From contig NZ_JRHC01000001.1 of the NCBI RefSeq assembly GCF_000949475.1, positions 1,674,001-1,738,000 of the forward strand: 64,000 bases of DNA, in the 5' to 3' direction. The notes beneath the pieces are model-generated. The model was not told the origin of the DNA and searched no databases. It was given only the letters and a program-made list of their open reading frames with translations. Numbering within the stretch: the stretch's first letter is position 1; each line of letters starts with the position of its first letter. A program made the translations under genes and the position numbers. Below, one piece after another: positions 20,944 through 30,853 of the stretch. This stretch comes from Draconibacterium sediminis. GTDB lineage: Bacteria > Bacteroidota > Bacteroidia > Bacteroidales > Prolixibacteraceae.

Positions 20944-22152
20944 ATGAAACCCATAACCCAACTAATACTTGTCTTATGTTGCTGTTTTGCAATTCTTTCA
21001 TGCAGGCAACAACAACCAATCCCCAAAGTATACAGTGTAGAAAACAGAGGAAAAGATTTTGAAACACCGGTGTTGCCCGCTTTGGACGAACTGCCGGTTG
21101 TAGAAGGTTTAACCGATCCTTTTGCCTGGTCAGATGGCAGCGGGCGTTCTACCAAATTCAGCGACTGGAGCAAACGCCGCAACGAAATAGCTGCCGAAAT
21201 TCAGCATTATGAAATCGGTCCAAAACCCGCTCGCCCCGATTCAATCACCGCCAATTTTGAAAACGATACACTTACGGTAAATATCACCGTAAACGGAAAC
21301 ACATTAACATTAAAATCAGGTATTATTTTACCCGAAGGCGAAGGGCCGTTCCCTGCTGTAATTGGTATCGGTCGAAGTTCGGGAAGTTTGCCTGCCGACC
21401 TTTTTTCTGAAAAAAATATTGCTCAAATTACCTACGATTTCGGTCAGGTTGTTGCCTGGCAGCAAAAACGTGGTAACGAGCCTATCAATAAATTATACCC
21501 CGATCTGGCGTATATGGGATCGTATGCTGCCTGGCCGTGGGGTGTTAGCCGCCTGATCGACGGATTGGAACTGGTGGCTGATGAATTACCAATCGATATA
21601 GAACACCTTGCCATTACAGGTTGCTCTTTTGCCGGAAAGATGGCACTCTTTTCGGGTGCTTTCGACGAGCGTATTGCACTTACAATTGCTCAGGAATCAG
21701 GTGGAGGAGGAGCTGCCGCCTGGCGGGTTTCCGAAACCCTTGGCGAGGTGGAAACACTGGGACGAACCAATAATGTTTGGTTTATGGAAACTATGTTTCA
21801 GTTTGCCAATGATGTGCAAAAACTGCCCTTCGATCATCATGAGTTGATGGCGATGATAGCGCCGCGTGCCTTGCTTGTACTTGGAAATCCTGATTACGAA
21901 TGGCTGGCCGATGAATCGGGATACGTTTCGTGCCAGGCTGCAAAAAAGGTTTGGGAAACGTTTGGAATTGCAGACCGGTTTGGATTCTCAATTGTTGCCG
22001 ACCATCCGCATTGTCGGTTACCCGATATACAACGGCCCGAGGTTGAAGCTTTTCTCGAAAAATATTTACTGGAAAACGATACCGTAAATACCCATGTTGC
22101 CATTCACCCGTTTCCGGAGGTGGATTATAACAAATGGATCGATTGGCAATAA
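20944..22152 (+). CDS. CE15 4-O-methyl-glucuronoyl methylesterase
   Basis: Cleaves the ester between glucuronic acid branches of xylan and lignin alcohols. Lipoprotein signal with Cys20 (ILSC). The alpha/beta-hydrolase core carries the CE15 nucleophile elbow TGCSFAGKMA (Ser228; the usual form is GCSR.GK, here Phe replaces Arg). Glu251 (IAQESGGGG) lies 23 residues later, as in bacterial CE15 enzymes, and His354/His356 lie in ADHPHCRLPD. The conserved ITYDFGQVV, YPDLAYMGSYAAWPWGVSRLIDGLEL and PRALLVLGNPDYEWLADESG blocks also fit. At 402 aa it is normal length. Next to GH115 in the same orientation, it completes removal of glucuronate cross-links. Confidence 0.9.
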   Translation: MKPITQLILVLCCCFAILSCRQQQPIPKVYSVENRGKDFETPVLPALDELPVVEGLTDPFAWSDGSGRSTKFSDWSKRRNEIAAEIQHYEIGPKPARPDSITANFENDTLTVNITVNGNTLTLKSGIILPEGEGPFPAVIGIGRSSGSLPADLFSEKNIAQITYDFGQVVAWQQKRGNEPINKLYPDLAYMGSYAAWPWGVSRLIDGLELVADELPIDIEHLAITGCSFAGKMALFSGAFDERIALTIAQESGGGGAAAWRVSETLGEVETLGRTNNVWFMETMFQFANDVQKLPFDHHELMAMIAPRALLVLGNPDYEWLADESGYVSCQAAKKVWETFGIADRFGFSIVADHPHCRLPDIQRPEVEAFLEKYLLENDTVNTHVAIHPFPEVDYNKWIDWQ

Positions 22153-22398
22153 TCAGTTATTCAGATTGAAGTGTCATAGAATCATTTTTTCCTCTGAAAT
22201 GACGAAAAAATGTGTAAAAGTAGAAATCAAATATCCAAAAACTACAATGCCTCAAAGGGCATAGTCTTATTTTTGAGGAAAAAGTACACGATTTTATACC
22301 TGAAAAAGAGAAGTAATAGAATTATGACCGTTCGCGATATTGATTAATCAAATCCATTTAATGACGAATCAATACGAATACTGAATTAAACCAATAAA

Positions 22399-24948
22399 AT
22401 GAATAATAAAGTTTTTGAGCTATATAGAATTGCAACCGTTTGTCTTGTCTTTGTCCAGATTACACTTTTTACACCCTTATTTACAACAGCTCAGGACAGA
22501 ATGAATTATATCGCGTTTACGGAAGAAGAAGGATCTTTTGGGCTAATTGCAAATGGTCAACTGACTTCAGTAGTACTTGGACAGAATGACTTTCCGGGCG
22601 TAAAAACAGTAGCAGAATGGTTTGTAAACGATATAAACCTGGTAAGCGGCCACACCCCTGCAATTATAGCTGCAGATGCATCCTTGCCTGAACAAATAAT
22701 TTTGGTAGGAACATTGGGTAAAAATGAATTAATCGATCAATTAATTCGTTCCGGGAAAATTGAAGCGTCTGATATGGAAGGTCAATGGGAACGTAGTTTA
22801 ACCCAGGTGGTTGAAAATCCGTTTCCGGGTGTAAAAAAAGCATTGGTTTTAGCGGGAAGCGATAAACGTGGAACGATTTACGCCATGCTCAACCTGTCGC
22901 GCGAAATGGGCGTTTCTCCCTGGTATTGGTGGGCCGATGTTCCGGTTGAAAAGAAGGAAGCGTTGTACGTAAAAGCCGGACGTTGGGTAACCGAATCTCC
23001 AAAAGTTAAATACCGTGGTATTTTCTTAAACGATGAAGAACCGGCTCTTGGGAATTGGGTTCGCGAAAAATTTGGAGGATTCAACCATGAATTTTACGAA
23101 AAAGTTTTTGAGCTGATTCTTCGTCAACGTGGAAATTTTCATTGGTCTGCAATGTGGGGCAAAGCATTCTTCGACGATGATCCGGAGAACGGCCCTTTAG
23201 CCGATAAACTTGGAATTGTTATGAGTACCTCGCATCATGAGCCGATGGGAAGGGCTCAGGCCGAATGGCATCGTTATGGTTCCGGCCCCTGGGATTACAA
23301 CAAAAATGCGGAGGAATTGAAAGCTTTTTGGAGAAAAGGGATGGAGCGTAACAAGGATTACGAAACGGTTGTAACCATTGCGATGCGTGGCGATGGCGAC
23401 GAAGCCATGGAAGAAGGAACAAACATTGCCCTTTTGGAAAAGATTGTAAAAGACCAGCGTGAAATAATCAGTGAAGTGACCGGAAAAAAGCCGGAAGAAA
23501 TACCACAGGTTTGGGCACTCTATAAGGAAGTACAGGATTATTACGATAGCGGTATGCGTGTTCCTGATGATGTTACCTTGTTGCTTTGCGACGATAACTG
23601 GGGGAATGTACGCAAACTACCCGATATAAATGCTCCGGAACGAGAAGGCGGTTATGGCATGTATTACCATGTTGATTATGTTGGCGGGCCTCGCTCTTAC
23701 AAGTGGATCAACGTTAGTCAGATTCAGCGAATTTGGGAACAAATGAACCTGACCTATGCGCATGGAGTTGATCGTATTTGGGTGTTAAATGTAGGCGATT
23801 TAAAGCCCATGGAATATCCGATCAGTTTCTTCATGGATATGGCCTGGGATCCTACAGCGTTTAATGCAAACAACCTGCATCAATACATTGTTGATTGGTC
23901 TGCTCAACAGTTTGGCGAGAAATATGCCGAAGAAGCTGCCCGCATCCTTAATCTGTATACAAAATATAACCACCGGGTAACACCGGAATTGCTTAACGCC
24001 AGAACTTTCAGCCTGGAAAACTACAACGAGTTTGAACGGGTTCGGAATGATTACCGCGATCTTACGCTTGATGCCTTGCGTTTGTATAATTTCATTCCAA
24101 ACGAGTATAAAGATGCATTTGACCAACTGGTGCTTTTCCCAACCAATGCCACCTCGAATTTGTACGAGATGTATTACGCGGTTGCAAAAAATAACCAGCT
24201 AGCAGAAGCTAATGATCCTGAGGCCAATTATTGGGCCGATGTGGCAAAGCAGTGTTTTGATCGCGATTCGTTGTTTACGGTGCATTACAACCAGCAAATT
24301 GCCGGTGGTAAATGGAATCACCAAATGGATCAAATTCGCATTGGATACAGAACCTGGGCCGAACCACGCCGCAGGATTATGCCAAAGGTTCTGCGGGTTG
24401 AAGTCCCGGAAACACATCGTTCGGAGTTAGCTTTTCAGGAAGCCGACGGTTATGTTTCTATTGAAGCGGCCAATTATCAGTTGGCAAAAGGGACAGACAA
24501 AATACGCTGGGAAGTAATTCCTGATCTTGGAAAAACAGAATCAGGTATTACCACTTTCCCACAAAATGAATATCCGCAAAGCACTGATTCTGTTTACCTC
24601 GAGTATGCAGTTAAGTTCGAGTCGGTGGGAGAGTTTGATGTAAATGTAATGTTATCCACTACATTAAATTTTAATGCCAATAAAGGATTACGTTATGCGA
24701 TCTCTGTTGATGGTGGAGAAGAACAAATAGTAAATACAAATGGGGCTTATCGGGGCGAATTAGGAAGATGGCAGGCTGTACGGATAAATGAAACAATAAC
24801 ACAGCACACCATTCAAAAGCCCGGATTACATCGCCTGCGGATCCGGGTACTGGAGCCTGGAATCGTTTTACAAAAAATACAGATAGACACCGGAGGTTTG
24901 AAACGCAGTTATCTGGGAGCACCTGAAAGTAAACAAGTTAAATTTTAA
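22399..24948 (+). CDS. GH115 xylan alpha-1,2-glucuronidase
   Basis: Releases (4-O-methyl-)D-glucuronic acid from internal or terminal xylosyl residues. Signal peptide 1-32 (ends FTTAQ). N-terminal domain about 35-165; catalytic TIM-barrel about 170-480, with YRGIFLNDEEPALGNW, LRQRGNFHWSAMWGKAFFDDDPENG, VMSTSHHEPMGRAQAEW and LLLCDDNWGNVRKLP, all hallmark GH115 blocks. A helical region and a C-terminal beta-sandwich (about 665-849, DGYVSIEAANYQLAKG) complete the 849 aa. The absence of a lipobox suggests a soluble periplasmic enzyme. Its stop is 3 bases from the next ATG, so it is co-transcribed with the acetylesterase. Confidence 0.94.
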   Translation: MNNKVFELYRIATVCLVFVQITLFTPLFTTAQDRMNYIAFTEEEGSFGLIANGQLTSVVLGQNDFPGVKTVAEWFVNDINLVSGHTPAIIAADASLPEQIILVGTLGKNELIDQLIRSGKIEASDMEGQWERSLTQVVENPFPGVKKALVLAGSDKRGTIYAMLNLSREMGVSPWYWWADVPVEKKEALYVKAGRWVTESPKVKYRGIFLNDEEPALGNWVREKFGGFNHEFYEKVFELILRQRGNFHWSAMWGKAFFDDDPENGPLADKLGIVMSTSHHEPMGRAQAEWHRYGSGPWDYNKNAEELKAFWRKGMERNKDYETVVTIAMRGDGDEAMEEGTNIALLEKIVKDQREIISEVTGKKPEEIPQVWALYKEVQDYYDSGMRVPDDVTLLLCDDNWGNVRKLPDINAPEREGGYGMYYHVDYVGGPRSYKWINVSQIQRIWEQMNLTYAHGVDRIWVLNVGDLKPMEYPISFFMDMAWDPTAFNANNLHQYIVDWSAQQFGEKYAEEAARILNLYTKYNHRVTPELLNARTFSLENYNEFERVRNDYRDLTLDALRLYNFIPNEYKDAFDQLVLFPTNATSNLYEMYYAVAKNNQLAEANDPEANYWADVAKQCFDRDSLFTVHYNQQIAGGKWNHQMDQIRIGYRTWAEPRRRIMPKVLRVEVPETHRSELAFQEADGYVSIEAANYQLAKGTDKIRWEVIPDLGKTESGITTFPQNEYPQSTDSVYLEYAVKFESVGEFDVNVMLSTTLNFNANKGLRYAISVDGGEEQIVNTNGAYRGELGRWQAVRINETITQHTIQKPGLHRLRIRVLEPGIVLQKIQIDTGGLKRSYLGAPESKQVKF

Positions 24949-24951
24949 GGA

Positions 24952-26877
24952 ATGAACAGAAAGAGAATACAGTACAGTTTTTTAGGGTTATTACTCCTTT
25001 TCCTGTTTTGCGGAGAACTAAACGCTACTGTAAAATTACCACGTTTGGTAAGTAATGGAATGGTGCTTCAGCGTAACGAGCCGGTTACTATTTGGGGCTG
25101 GGCTGATGCCGGTGAAAAGATTGAAATAGAGTTTTTAGGAGATATATTTAAAACCAAGGCAGATAGGAACGGAAACTGGCAGCTTGAGCTAAACGCAATG
25201 GCTGCCGGTGGTCCGTATTCCATGACCATAAACGATGTGGTGCTAAACGATATTCTCGTTGGCGATGTTTGGCTGGCTTCGGGGCAGTCGAATATGGAGC
25301 TGCAACTGCGTCGGGTAATGGATTTGTATGCCGATGAGATTTTGAAAATAAATACCGATCAGATTCGTCTTTTCCGTTCTTCAACACGCGAAAATGCTGA
25401 GAGCGAAAAAGCCGATTATCCCGATGGAAAATGGCTGTCATCAACGCCTGAAAATATTATGGAATTTTCGGCTGTAGCCTGGTTTTTTGCCGACAAGATT
25501 CATCAAAGTCAAGATGTTCCGGTGGGTATAATCAGCACCGCAATTGGCGGCTCGCCGGCCGAGGCCTGGTTGAGTAAAGACAAAGTAACACCATTCCTTG
25601 ACGAATGGTTAGAGCAAGGTGAAAAGATTGACTCGATGCGTGCAGCCTACATTGAAGAGCATGGAGAGATAAAAAGATACAATTGGGGTGCCGAAGTAAA
25701 CAAAAATGATCCCGGAGTCGGGAAATGGTCGAAAGATGATGTGGATGTTTCCGACTGGCCACAGATTTCTTTGCCGGGATACTGGACAGACAAAGGTGTT
25801 AACTTTTGGAATGGTTCAATATGGTTTTACAAGGAATTTGAATTGGATGAATCGTTGGCCGGAGAAGAAGCCATTTTACGTTTGGGGCGTATTATCGACA
25901 GCGACTCGGCTTTTGTAAACGGAACTTTTGTTGGCAACATTACTTACCAATATCCTCCACGAATTTATACCATTCCCGAAGGCGTTTTAAAAGCCGGCAC
26001 AAACAAAGTAATGGTACGCGTATTTAACCAGGGCGGACGAGGTGGTTTTGTGGAAGAAAAACCATACGAAGTGCGTGTTGGAAACGAAGTGATCGATATT
26101 ACCGGCGACTGGAAATACCATATTGGAGCAGAGTTAAATCCTCCGAGAACAAATTTTGGAGGCCTTGGATTTCGTCCGGGAGGTTTGTATAATTCGCTGA
26201 TAAATCCAATGAAAGAATACACCGTTAAAGGAGTGATTTGGTACCAGGGAGAAACCAATGCCGGACGTGGCTTTCAATATCGTCAGTTATTTAAAGACCT
26301 GATCGTGGATTGGAGAGACCAGTTGGATAAACCAGCTTTGCCGTTTCTGTTTGTGCAATTGGCAAATCTTGGGCTTCCGAATAAACAACCTGTTGAAAAT
26401 GGCTGGGCCGAAACCCGCGATGCACAACGCCGTGCACTGGAACTTCCAAACACCGGAATGGCAGTAGCTTTTGATATTGGCGAATGGAACGATATTCATC
26501 CGCTCAACAAAAAAGAAGTAGCACGTCGTCTGGCTCTGGAGGCCGAAAGAGTGGCATACGGAAATGATGAGCTAGTTAGTGCCGGTCCGCTTTACGAATC
26601 AATGAAAGCAGAAGATGGAAGTATTTTGCTCACCTTCTCGTCTGTCGGCTCGGGATTATTTGCAAACAACAAACTCGAAGGTTTTCAGATAGCAGGAGAG
26701 GATGGTGAGTTTGTTTGGGCAAATGCCGTAGTGATGAGCAAAAATACTGTTAAGGTTTGGAGTAGAAAAATAAAAGAACCGGTGGCAGTTCGTTATGCCT
26801 GGGATGGAAACCCGGCCGGATCGAACCTGAAAAATAAAGAAAACCTGCCCGCATCGCCTTTTACAACTGAAGACTAA
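24952..26877 (+). CDS. SGNH/SASA-family carbohydrate acetylesterase with internal beta-sandwich
   Basis: Removes O-acetyl groups from sugar chains. Signal peptide 1-25 (ELNATV). SGNH blocks: LASGQSNMEL (nucleophile Ser113), STAIGGSPAEAW, GVIWYQGETNAG, and NDIHP with Asp514 and His516. Between the first and third blocks, at about 230-390, is an inserted GH2-like sugar-binding sandwich (ISLPGYWTDKG, SIWFYKEFEL, ALRLGRIIDSDSAFVNG), common in sialate O-acetylesterase-like proteins of plant-polymer loci. Families of this kind are usually annotated as sialate 9-O-acetylesterase, but in a xylan locus next to GH115 an acetyl-xylan esterase is more likely. At 641 aa it is full length. Confidence 0.85.
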   Translation: MNRKRIQYSFLGLLLLFLFCGELNATVKLPRLVSNGMVLQRNEPVTIWGWADAGEKIEIEFLGDIFKTKADRNGNWQLELNAMAAGGPYSMTINDVVLNDILVGDVWLASGQSNMELQLRRVMDLYADEILKINTDQIRLFRSSTRENAESEKADYPDGKWLSSTPENIMEFSAVAWFFADKIHQSQDVPVGIISTAIGGSPAEAWLSKDKVTPFLDEWLEQGEKIDSMRAAYIEEHGEIKRYNWGAEVNKNDPGVGKWSKDDVDVSDWPQISLPGYWTDKGVNFWNGSIWFYKEFELDESLAGEEAILRLGRIIDSDSAFVNGTFVGNITYQYPPRIYTIPEGVLKAGTNKVMVRVFNQGGRGGFVEEKPYEVRVGNEVIDITGDWKYHIGAELNPPRTNFGGLGFRPGGLYNSLINPMKEYTVKGVIWYQGETNAGRGFQYRQLFKDLIVDWRDQLDKPALPFLFVQLANLGLPNKQPVENGWAETRDAQRRALELPNTGMAVAFDIGEWNDIHPLNKKEVARRLALEAERVAYGNDELVSAGPLYESMKAEDGSILLTFSSVGSGLFANNKLEGFQIAGEDGEFVWANAVVMSKNTVKVWSRKIKEPVAVRYAWDGNPAGSNLKNKENLPASPFTTED

Positions 26878-26908
26878 ATCGAAGAAATTATAAATTAAAA
26901 AAATTCAA

Positions 26909-28363
26909 ATGAAATCGAACTCACAGAAAGTTTCTGTACTGGAAAAAATAGGATACAGCCTTGGCGACCTTGCTGCCAATCTGGTGTTTCAAACCCTGGT
27001 TACTTTCCTTGCATTTTTCTATACTGACATCTATGGACTGCAGAATGATCATGCCTCGGTAATTATGCTGGTTGTCGGACTGGTAGCAGCCTTTGCTTTT
27101 AACCCGATTATTGGTGCCCTGGCCGACCGAACACGCTCAAGATGGGGGAAATTTCGCCCATGGATTTTGTTTACGGCTATTCCGCTTGGGGTAATTGCTT
27201 TGCTGGCATTTACAACTCCCGATTTTTCGTACAAAGGGAAGCTGATTTATGCCGCCGGAACGTATACGCTTTTATTGTTGGCATATGCGGCAAGTAACCT
27301 GCCATATTCAGCTTTAAGCGGGGTGTTAACCGCTGATATGTCGGAGAGAAACAGTCTGTCTTCATATCGTTTTGCAGCCGTAATGTTTGCACAGTTTTTT
27401 GTGCAGGTATTTATGTTGCCTATTATTTTGCATGTGGGAGATGGCGATAAAGCAGCCGGAATTGAATCGGTAATGACCTGGATGGCTATCATCGGTACCG
27501 TATTATTACTAATCACATTTCTTACTACAAAAGAACGTGTAATTCCTAGTCCGGAACAGGAATCGAGTTTAAAAGACGATTTGGGCGACTTGTTTAAAAA
27601 CCGTCCCTGGATTATTATGTTAACACTTACTATTCTTGTTTTTGTAACACTGGCTATGAAAGGTGGATCGTACGTTTATTATTTTAATAATTACGTTGAT
27701 GAGGCAGCACTGCAAGGTTTTCTTCAGCCGATTTTAGATTCGCTGTCGGCCATGGGAATGAACTTTTTTGGATCAGATATTGCATCGGCAGGGTTTGGAT
27801 TGTTTAACGCCGGAGGAATTATTTGCTCCATGATCGGTATCGCCGTTTCCAGTAAGCTGGCCAACAAATTCGGAAAACGCGATGTATTTGGCACAACGTT
27901 ATTTATTGCTACCCTTTTTATTGTCTCCTTCATTTTTTACAAACCAGAGAATGTTCGCATGATGTTTATGGCACAGGCATTACACATGTTTTTCTATGGT
28001 GTAACAACACCAATTCTTTGGGCAATGATTGCCGATGTTGCCGATTACTCAGAGTGGGTTAATAATCGTCGCGCTACGGCCATAATCTTTTCGGCAATGA
28101 TGGTGGGCTTAAAAGCCGGATTGGCCATTGGTGGTGCTATTGTTACCTGGATTCTTGGTTTGTACGGCTACGTATCGAAAGATGCTGCGGTGGCCGGTCA
28201 GGAATTGGTTCAGCCCGAAAGTGTGGCACAGGGAGCAAAAATGCTGGTAAGTATTTACCCGTCAATTCCGTTTTTAATTGGAGTTGCCTTACTGTTCTTC
28301 TACGAAATCAATAAAAGTAAAGAAGTTCAGATTCAGGAAGATTTAATTAGCAGAAGACTCTGA
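26909..28363 (+). CDS. GPH-family sugar:cation symporter (MFS)
   Basis: Inner-membrane importer of about 12 helices in the glycoside-pentoside-hexuronide family. KIGYSLGDLAANLVFQ near the N-terminus and PIIGALADRTRSRWGKFRPW after helix 2 are the GPH signatures; ADVADYSEWVNNRRATA in the second half is another. At 484 aa it is normal. Placed between the debranching enzymes and a GH10/cytoplasmic GH43 pair, it probably brings xylobiose, small xylo-oligosaccharides or glucuronate into the cytoplasm; the exact substrate cannot be read from sequence. Confidence 0.9.
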   Translation: MKSNSQKVSVLEKIGYSLGDLAANLVFQTLVTFLAFFYTDIYGLQNDHASVIMLVVGLVAAFAFNPIIGALADRTRSRWGKFRPWILFTAIPLGVIALLAFTTPDFSYKGKLIYAAGTYTLLLLAYAASNLPYSALSGVLTADMSERNSLSSYRFAAVMFAQFFVQVFMLPIILHVGDGDKAAGIESVMTWMAIIGTVLLLITFLTTKERVIPSPEQESSLKDDLGDLFKNRPWIIMLTLTILVFVTLAMKGGSYVYYFNNYVDEAALQGFLQPILDSLSAMGMNFFGSDIASAGFGLFNAGGIICSMIGIAVSSKLANKFGKRDVFGTTLFIATLFIVSFIFYKPENVRMMFMAQALHMFFYGVTTPILWAMIADVADYSEWVNNRRATAIIFSAMMVGLKAGLAIGGAIVTWILGLYGYVSKDAAVAGQELVQPESVAQGAKMLVSIYPSIPFLIGVALLFFYEINKSKEVQIQEDLISRRL

Positions 28364-28422
28364 TGGACTATCAGCAAGTTGTTTGTAGGAGAAAGATATT
28401 TCAAACCATAATACCATAAAAA

Positions 28423-29571
28423 ATGAAAAATAGAAATGGATTTATTTTAATTGCGCTGTTAGCTGGCCTTTTGATGTCGTGCAACAGCGGAACAACACGG
28501 TCGCAAAAAACACCAACTTTAAAAGACGCTTTTGCCGGTAAATTTCATATTGGTACAGCTTTAAACGAATGGCAAATTACCGGAAGAGATTCAGCCGGAG
28601 TTGAGGTGATAAAAAATCAGTTTCAGGCAATTGTTGCCGAAAACTGCATGAAAAGCGGCCCCATTCATCCAAGAAAAGACGAATACAATTTTGATTTACC
28701 TGACCAGTTTGTAGAATTTGGTGTAGCAAACGATAAATTTATAACCGGACATTGTTTAATCTGGCACTCGCAGGCTCCGCGCTGGTTTTTTACCGATGAT
28801 GAAGGAAATGATGTTTCGCGCGAAGTGATGATTGAGCGCATGAAAGAACACATTTACACGGTAGTTGGCCGTTACAAAGGTAAAATTAAAGGCTGGGACG
28901 TAGTTAACGAAGCCATTATGGAAGATGGCAGCATGCGAAACAGCAAATTCCTGCAAATCGTTGGTGACGACTTTATTAAACTGGCTTTCCAGTTTGCACA
29001 TGAAGCCGACCCTGATGCAGAATTGTATTACAATGATTATAACGAATGGTTTCCTGGTAAACGCGATGCAATCGTTCAGATGATACGTGATTTAAAAGCT
29101 GATGGAATCCGCATTGACGGCATCGGTATGCAGGGACACATTGGAATGGATAGCCCATCGCTGGAGGATTATGAAGCTGCAATTGTAGCCTATGCCAACG
29201 AAGGAATGAAAGTTATGGTTACCGAACTTGATATGTCGATTTTACCGAACCGTAGCAGGGATGTTGGTGCCGATATTGCTACAAGTTTTGAATATCAGCA
29301 GAGCCTGAACCCTTATACAGAAGGTGTTCCGGTAGAAAAAATGAACGAGTGGGATGAGCGCATGCTCGACTTTTTCCGCCTGTTTCTGAAACATTCTGAT
29401 GCAGTTACCCGAGTAACCATGTGGGGTGTTTCTGATGCTACATCGTGGAAAAACAATTTCCCAATTCGCGGACGTACTGATTATCCTTTGTTGTTCGACA
29501 GAAACTATGAGCCAAAGAGTATTGTGGCAAAGTTAATTGAAGAAGCAAACAAAGCTGAAAATATAGATTAA
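28423..29571 (+). CDS. GH10 endo-1,4-beta-xylanase, single-domain lipoprotein
   Basis: Compact 382-aa GH10 enzyme with lipobox LLMSC (Cys20), so probably periplasmic or surface anchored. Barrel motifs: HIGTALNEWQ, VAENCMKSGPIHP, TGHCLIWHSQAPRWFF, acid/base Glu163 in GWDVVNEAIM, IDGIGMQGHIG, nucleophile Glu268 in VTELDMSIL and VTMWGVSDATSW. It lacks the inserted binding modules of the other GH10 in this window, so it may act on shorter, already released oligosaccharides. A short tandem repeat and a terminator follow the stop codon. Confidence 0.95.
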   Translation: MKNRNGFILIALLAGLLMSCNSGTTRSQKTPTLKDAFAGKFHIGTALNEWQITGRDSAGVEVIKNQFQAIVAENCMKSGPIHPRKDEYNFDLPDQFVEFGVANDKFITGHCLIWHSQAPRWFFTDDEGNDVSREVMIERMKEHIYTVVGRYKGKIKGWDVVNEAIMEDGSMRNSKFLQIVGDDFIKLAFQFAHEADPDAELYYNDYNEWFPGKRDAIVQMIRDLKADGIRIDGIGMQGHIGMDSPSLEDYEAAIVAYANEGMKVMVTELDMSILPNRSRDVGADIATSFEYQQSLNPYTEGVPVEKMNEWDERMLDFFRLFLKHSDAVTRVTMWGVSDATSWKNNFPIRGRTDYPLLFDRNYEPKSIVAKLIEEANKAENID

Positions 29572-29596
29572 GTTAGTTAGTTAGTTAGTTAGTTAG
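29572..29596 (+). repeat. Tandem GTTA tetranucleotide repeat
   Basis: Six perfect copies of GTTA start at the base after the stop codon of the GH10 gene. Being 3' of the gene and ahead of a terminator, it cannot phase-shift the coding sequence upstream. Confidence 0.9.
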
Positions 29597-29598
29597 TT

Positions 29599-29638
29599 TT
29601 TCCGGGGGTTGCGCAATAGTGTGGCTCCCGGAAATTTT
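29599..29638 (+). terminator. Hairpin terminator after the GH10 gene
   Basis: Perfect 8-bp stem TTTCCGGG (29599-29606) with CCCGGAAA (29627-29634), a 20-nt loop, and a short TTTT after it. The stem is strong, the T tract short. Confidence 0.6.
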
Positions 29639-29690
29639 GGCTAAATTAACACGAAGAAATTGAATAATTAGTAAGAAAAATTTATTGAAA

Positions 29691-30662
29691 ATGAAGAAAG
29701 CACGATACCTTGTTGACAACCTTTATACCGCCGATCCGGCAGCACATGTTTTTAATGGAAAAATCTATATTTACCCATCGCACGATGTGGAATCGGGCAT
29801 TCCGGAGAACGACAACGGCGATCATTTTGATATGCGCGATTACCACGTTTTTTCAATGGACGATATTGATGGAGAGGTAACCGATCACGGAAATGTGTTG
29901 GATGTGAAAGACATTCCTTGGGCCGGACGCCAGTTGTGGGATAGCGACTGTGCCTGTAAAAACGGTAAGTATTACCTCTATTTTCCGTTGAAAGACCAAA
30001 CTGATATTTTCCGCATTGGTGTGGCTATCAGCGATAAACCTGAAGGGCCATTTGTGCCGCAGGAGGCGCCGATGAAAGGAAGTTATTCCATCGATCCTTG
30101 TGTTTTTGAGGATGAAGATGGTAGCCATTACATGTATTTTGGTGGCCTTTGGGGCGGCCAGTTACAGCGTTACCGCGATAACAAAGCTATTGAATGTGGC
30201 CATGAACCTGCCGATGATGAGAAGGCACTTCCGGCACGTGTAGCTAAACTAAGCGACGATATGTTGGAATTTGGCGAAGAACCAAAAGCATTGGTTATTC
30301 TGGACGAAAACGGTGAGCCGCTAAAAGCAGGCGATCACGACCGACGTTTTTTCGAAGCCTCATGGATGCACAAATACAAGGGCAAATATTACTTCTCTTA
30401 TTCAACCGGTAACACACACAAATTGTGCTATGCAGTTGGCGACAATCCTTATGGTCCGTTTACCTATCAGGGTGTAATTTTAACGCCGGTTGTAGGCTGG
30501 ACAACACACCATTCAATTGTTGAATTTAAGGGCAAATGGTACCTGTTTCATCACGATTGTGTGCCTTCAAATGGCAAAACCTGGTTACGCAGCTTGAAAG
30601 TTGTGGAAATGGAGTATGATGCTGAAGGGAAGATAATTACCATTGAAGGAATGGCTGAATGA
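29691..30662 (+). CDS. Cytoplasmic GH43 glycoside hydrolase (beta-xylosidase/arabinofuranosidase type)
   Basis: Start taken at ATG 29691 (a TTG six bases earlier extends the frame by two residues). No signal peptide, so the enzyme is cytoplasmic and would act on imported oligosaccharides. GH43 five-bladed propeller: LYTADPAAHVFNGKIYIYPSHD (base Asp in ADPA), YSIDPCVFEDEDGSHYMYFGG (second Asp) and FFEASWMHKYKGKYYFSYS (acid Glu). WTTHHSIVEFKGKWYLFHHD is the conserved blade with the metal-linked His. At 323 aa it is a single-domain member like the GH43 subfamily-1 xylosidases. It stands between the symporter/xylanase genes and the glucuronate pathway genes. Confidence 0.9.
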   Translation: MKKARYLVDNLYTADPAAHVFNGKIYIYPSHDVESGIPENDNGDHFDMRDYHVFSMDDIDGEVTDHGNVLDVKDIPWAGRQLWDSDCACKNGKYYLYFPLKDQTDIFRIGVAISDKPEGPFVPQEAPMKGSYSIDPCVFEDEDGSHYMYFGGLWGGQLQRYRDNKAIECGHEPADDEKALPARVAKLSDDMLEFGEEPKALVILDENGEPLKAGDHDRRFFEASWMHKYKGKYYFSYSTGNTHKLCYAVGDNPYGPFTYQGVILTPVVGWTTHHSIVEFKGKWYLFHHDCVPSNGKTWLRSLKVVEMEYDAEGKIITIEGMAE

Positions 30663-30853
30663 AAAGGATCATTTTTTCAGATTCGTGATATTCTAGTTGA
30701 GGTTAAGAAAGTATCAATGTATGCAAATTTCGAGTCACGTTTGTTTTGTATTGCATTCTATTTTTGTGTCCTTAAAATTAATTATACCAATTTTCAACCC
30801 TTATTTGGTGTCCATTTTGGTAGAATAAACAATGGTAAAAGGAGAGATAAAAA

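Noticed and set aside
24952-26877. Sialate O-acetylesterase as the biological role
   Set aside because: Fold-level similarity only; xylan context makes acetyl-xylan esterase more likely, and no sialic acid genes are present.
29572-29596. GTTA repeat as a CRISPR or telomere-like array
   Set aside because: Only six 4-base units with no spacers; a simple tandem repeat.
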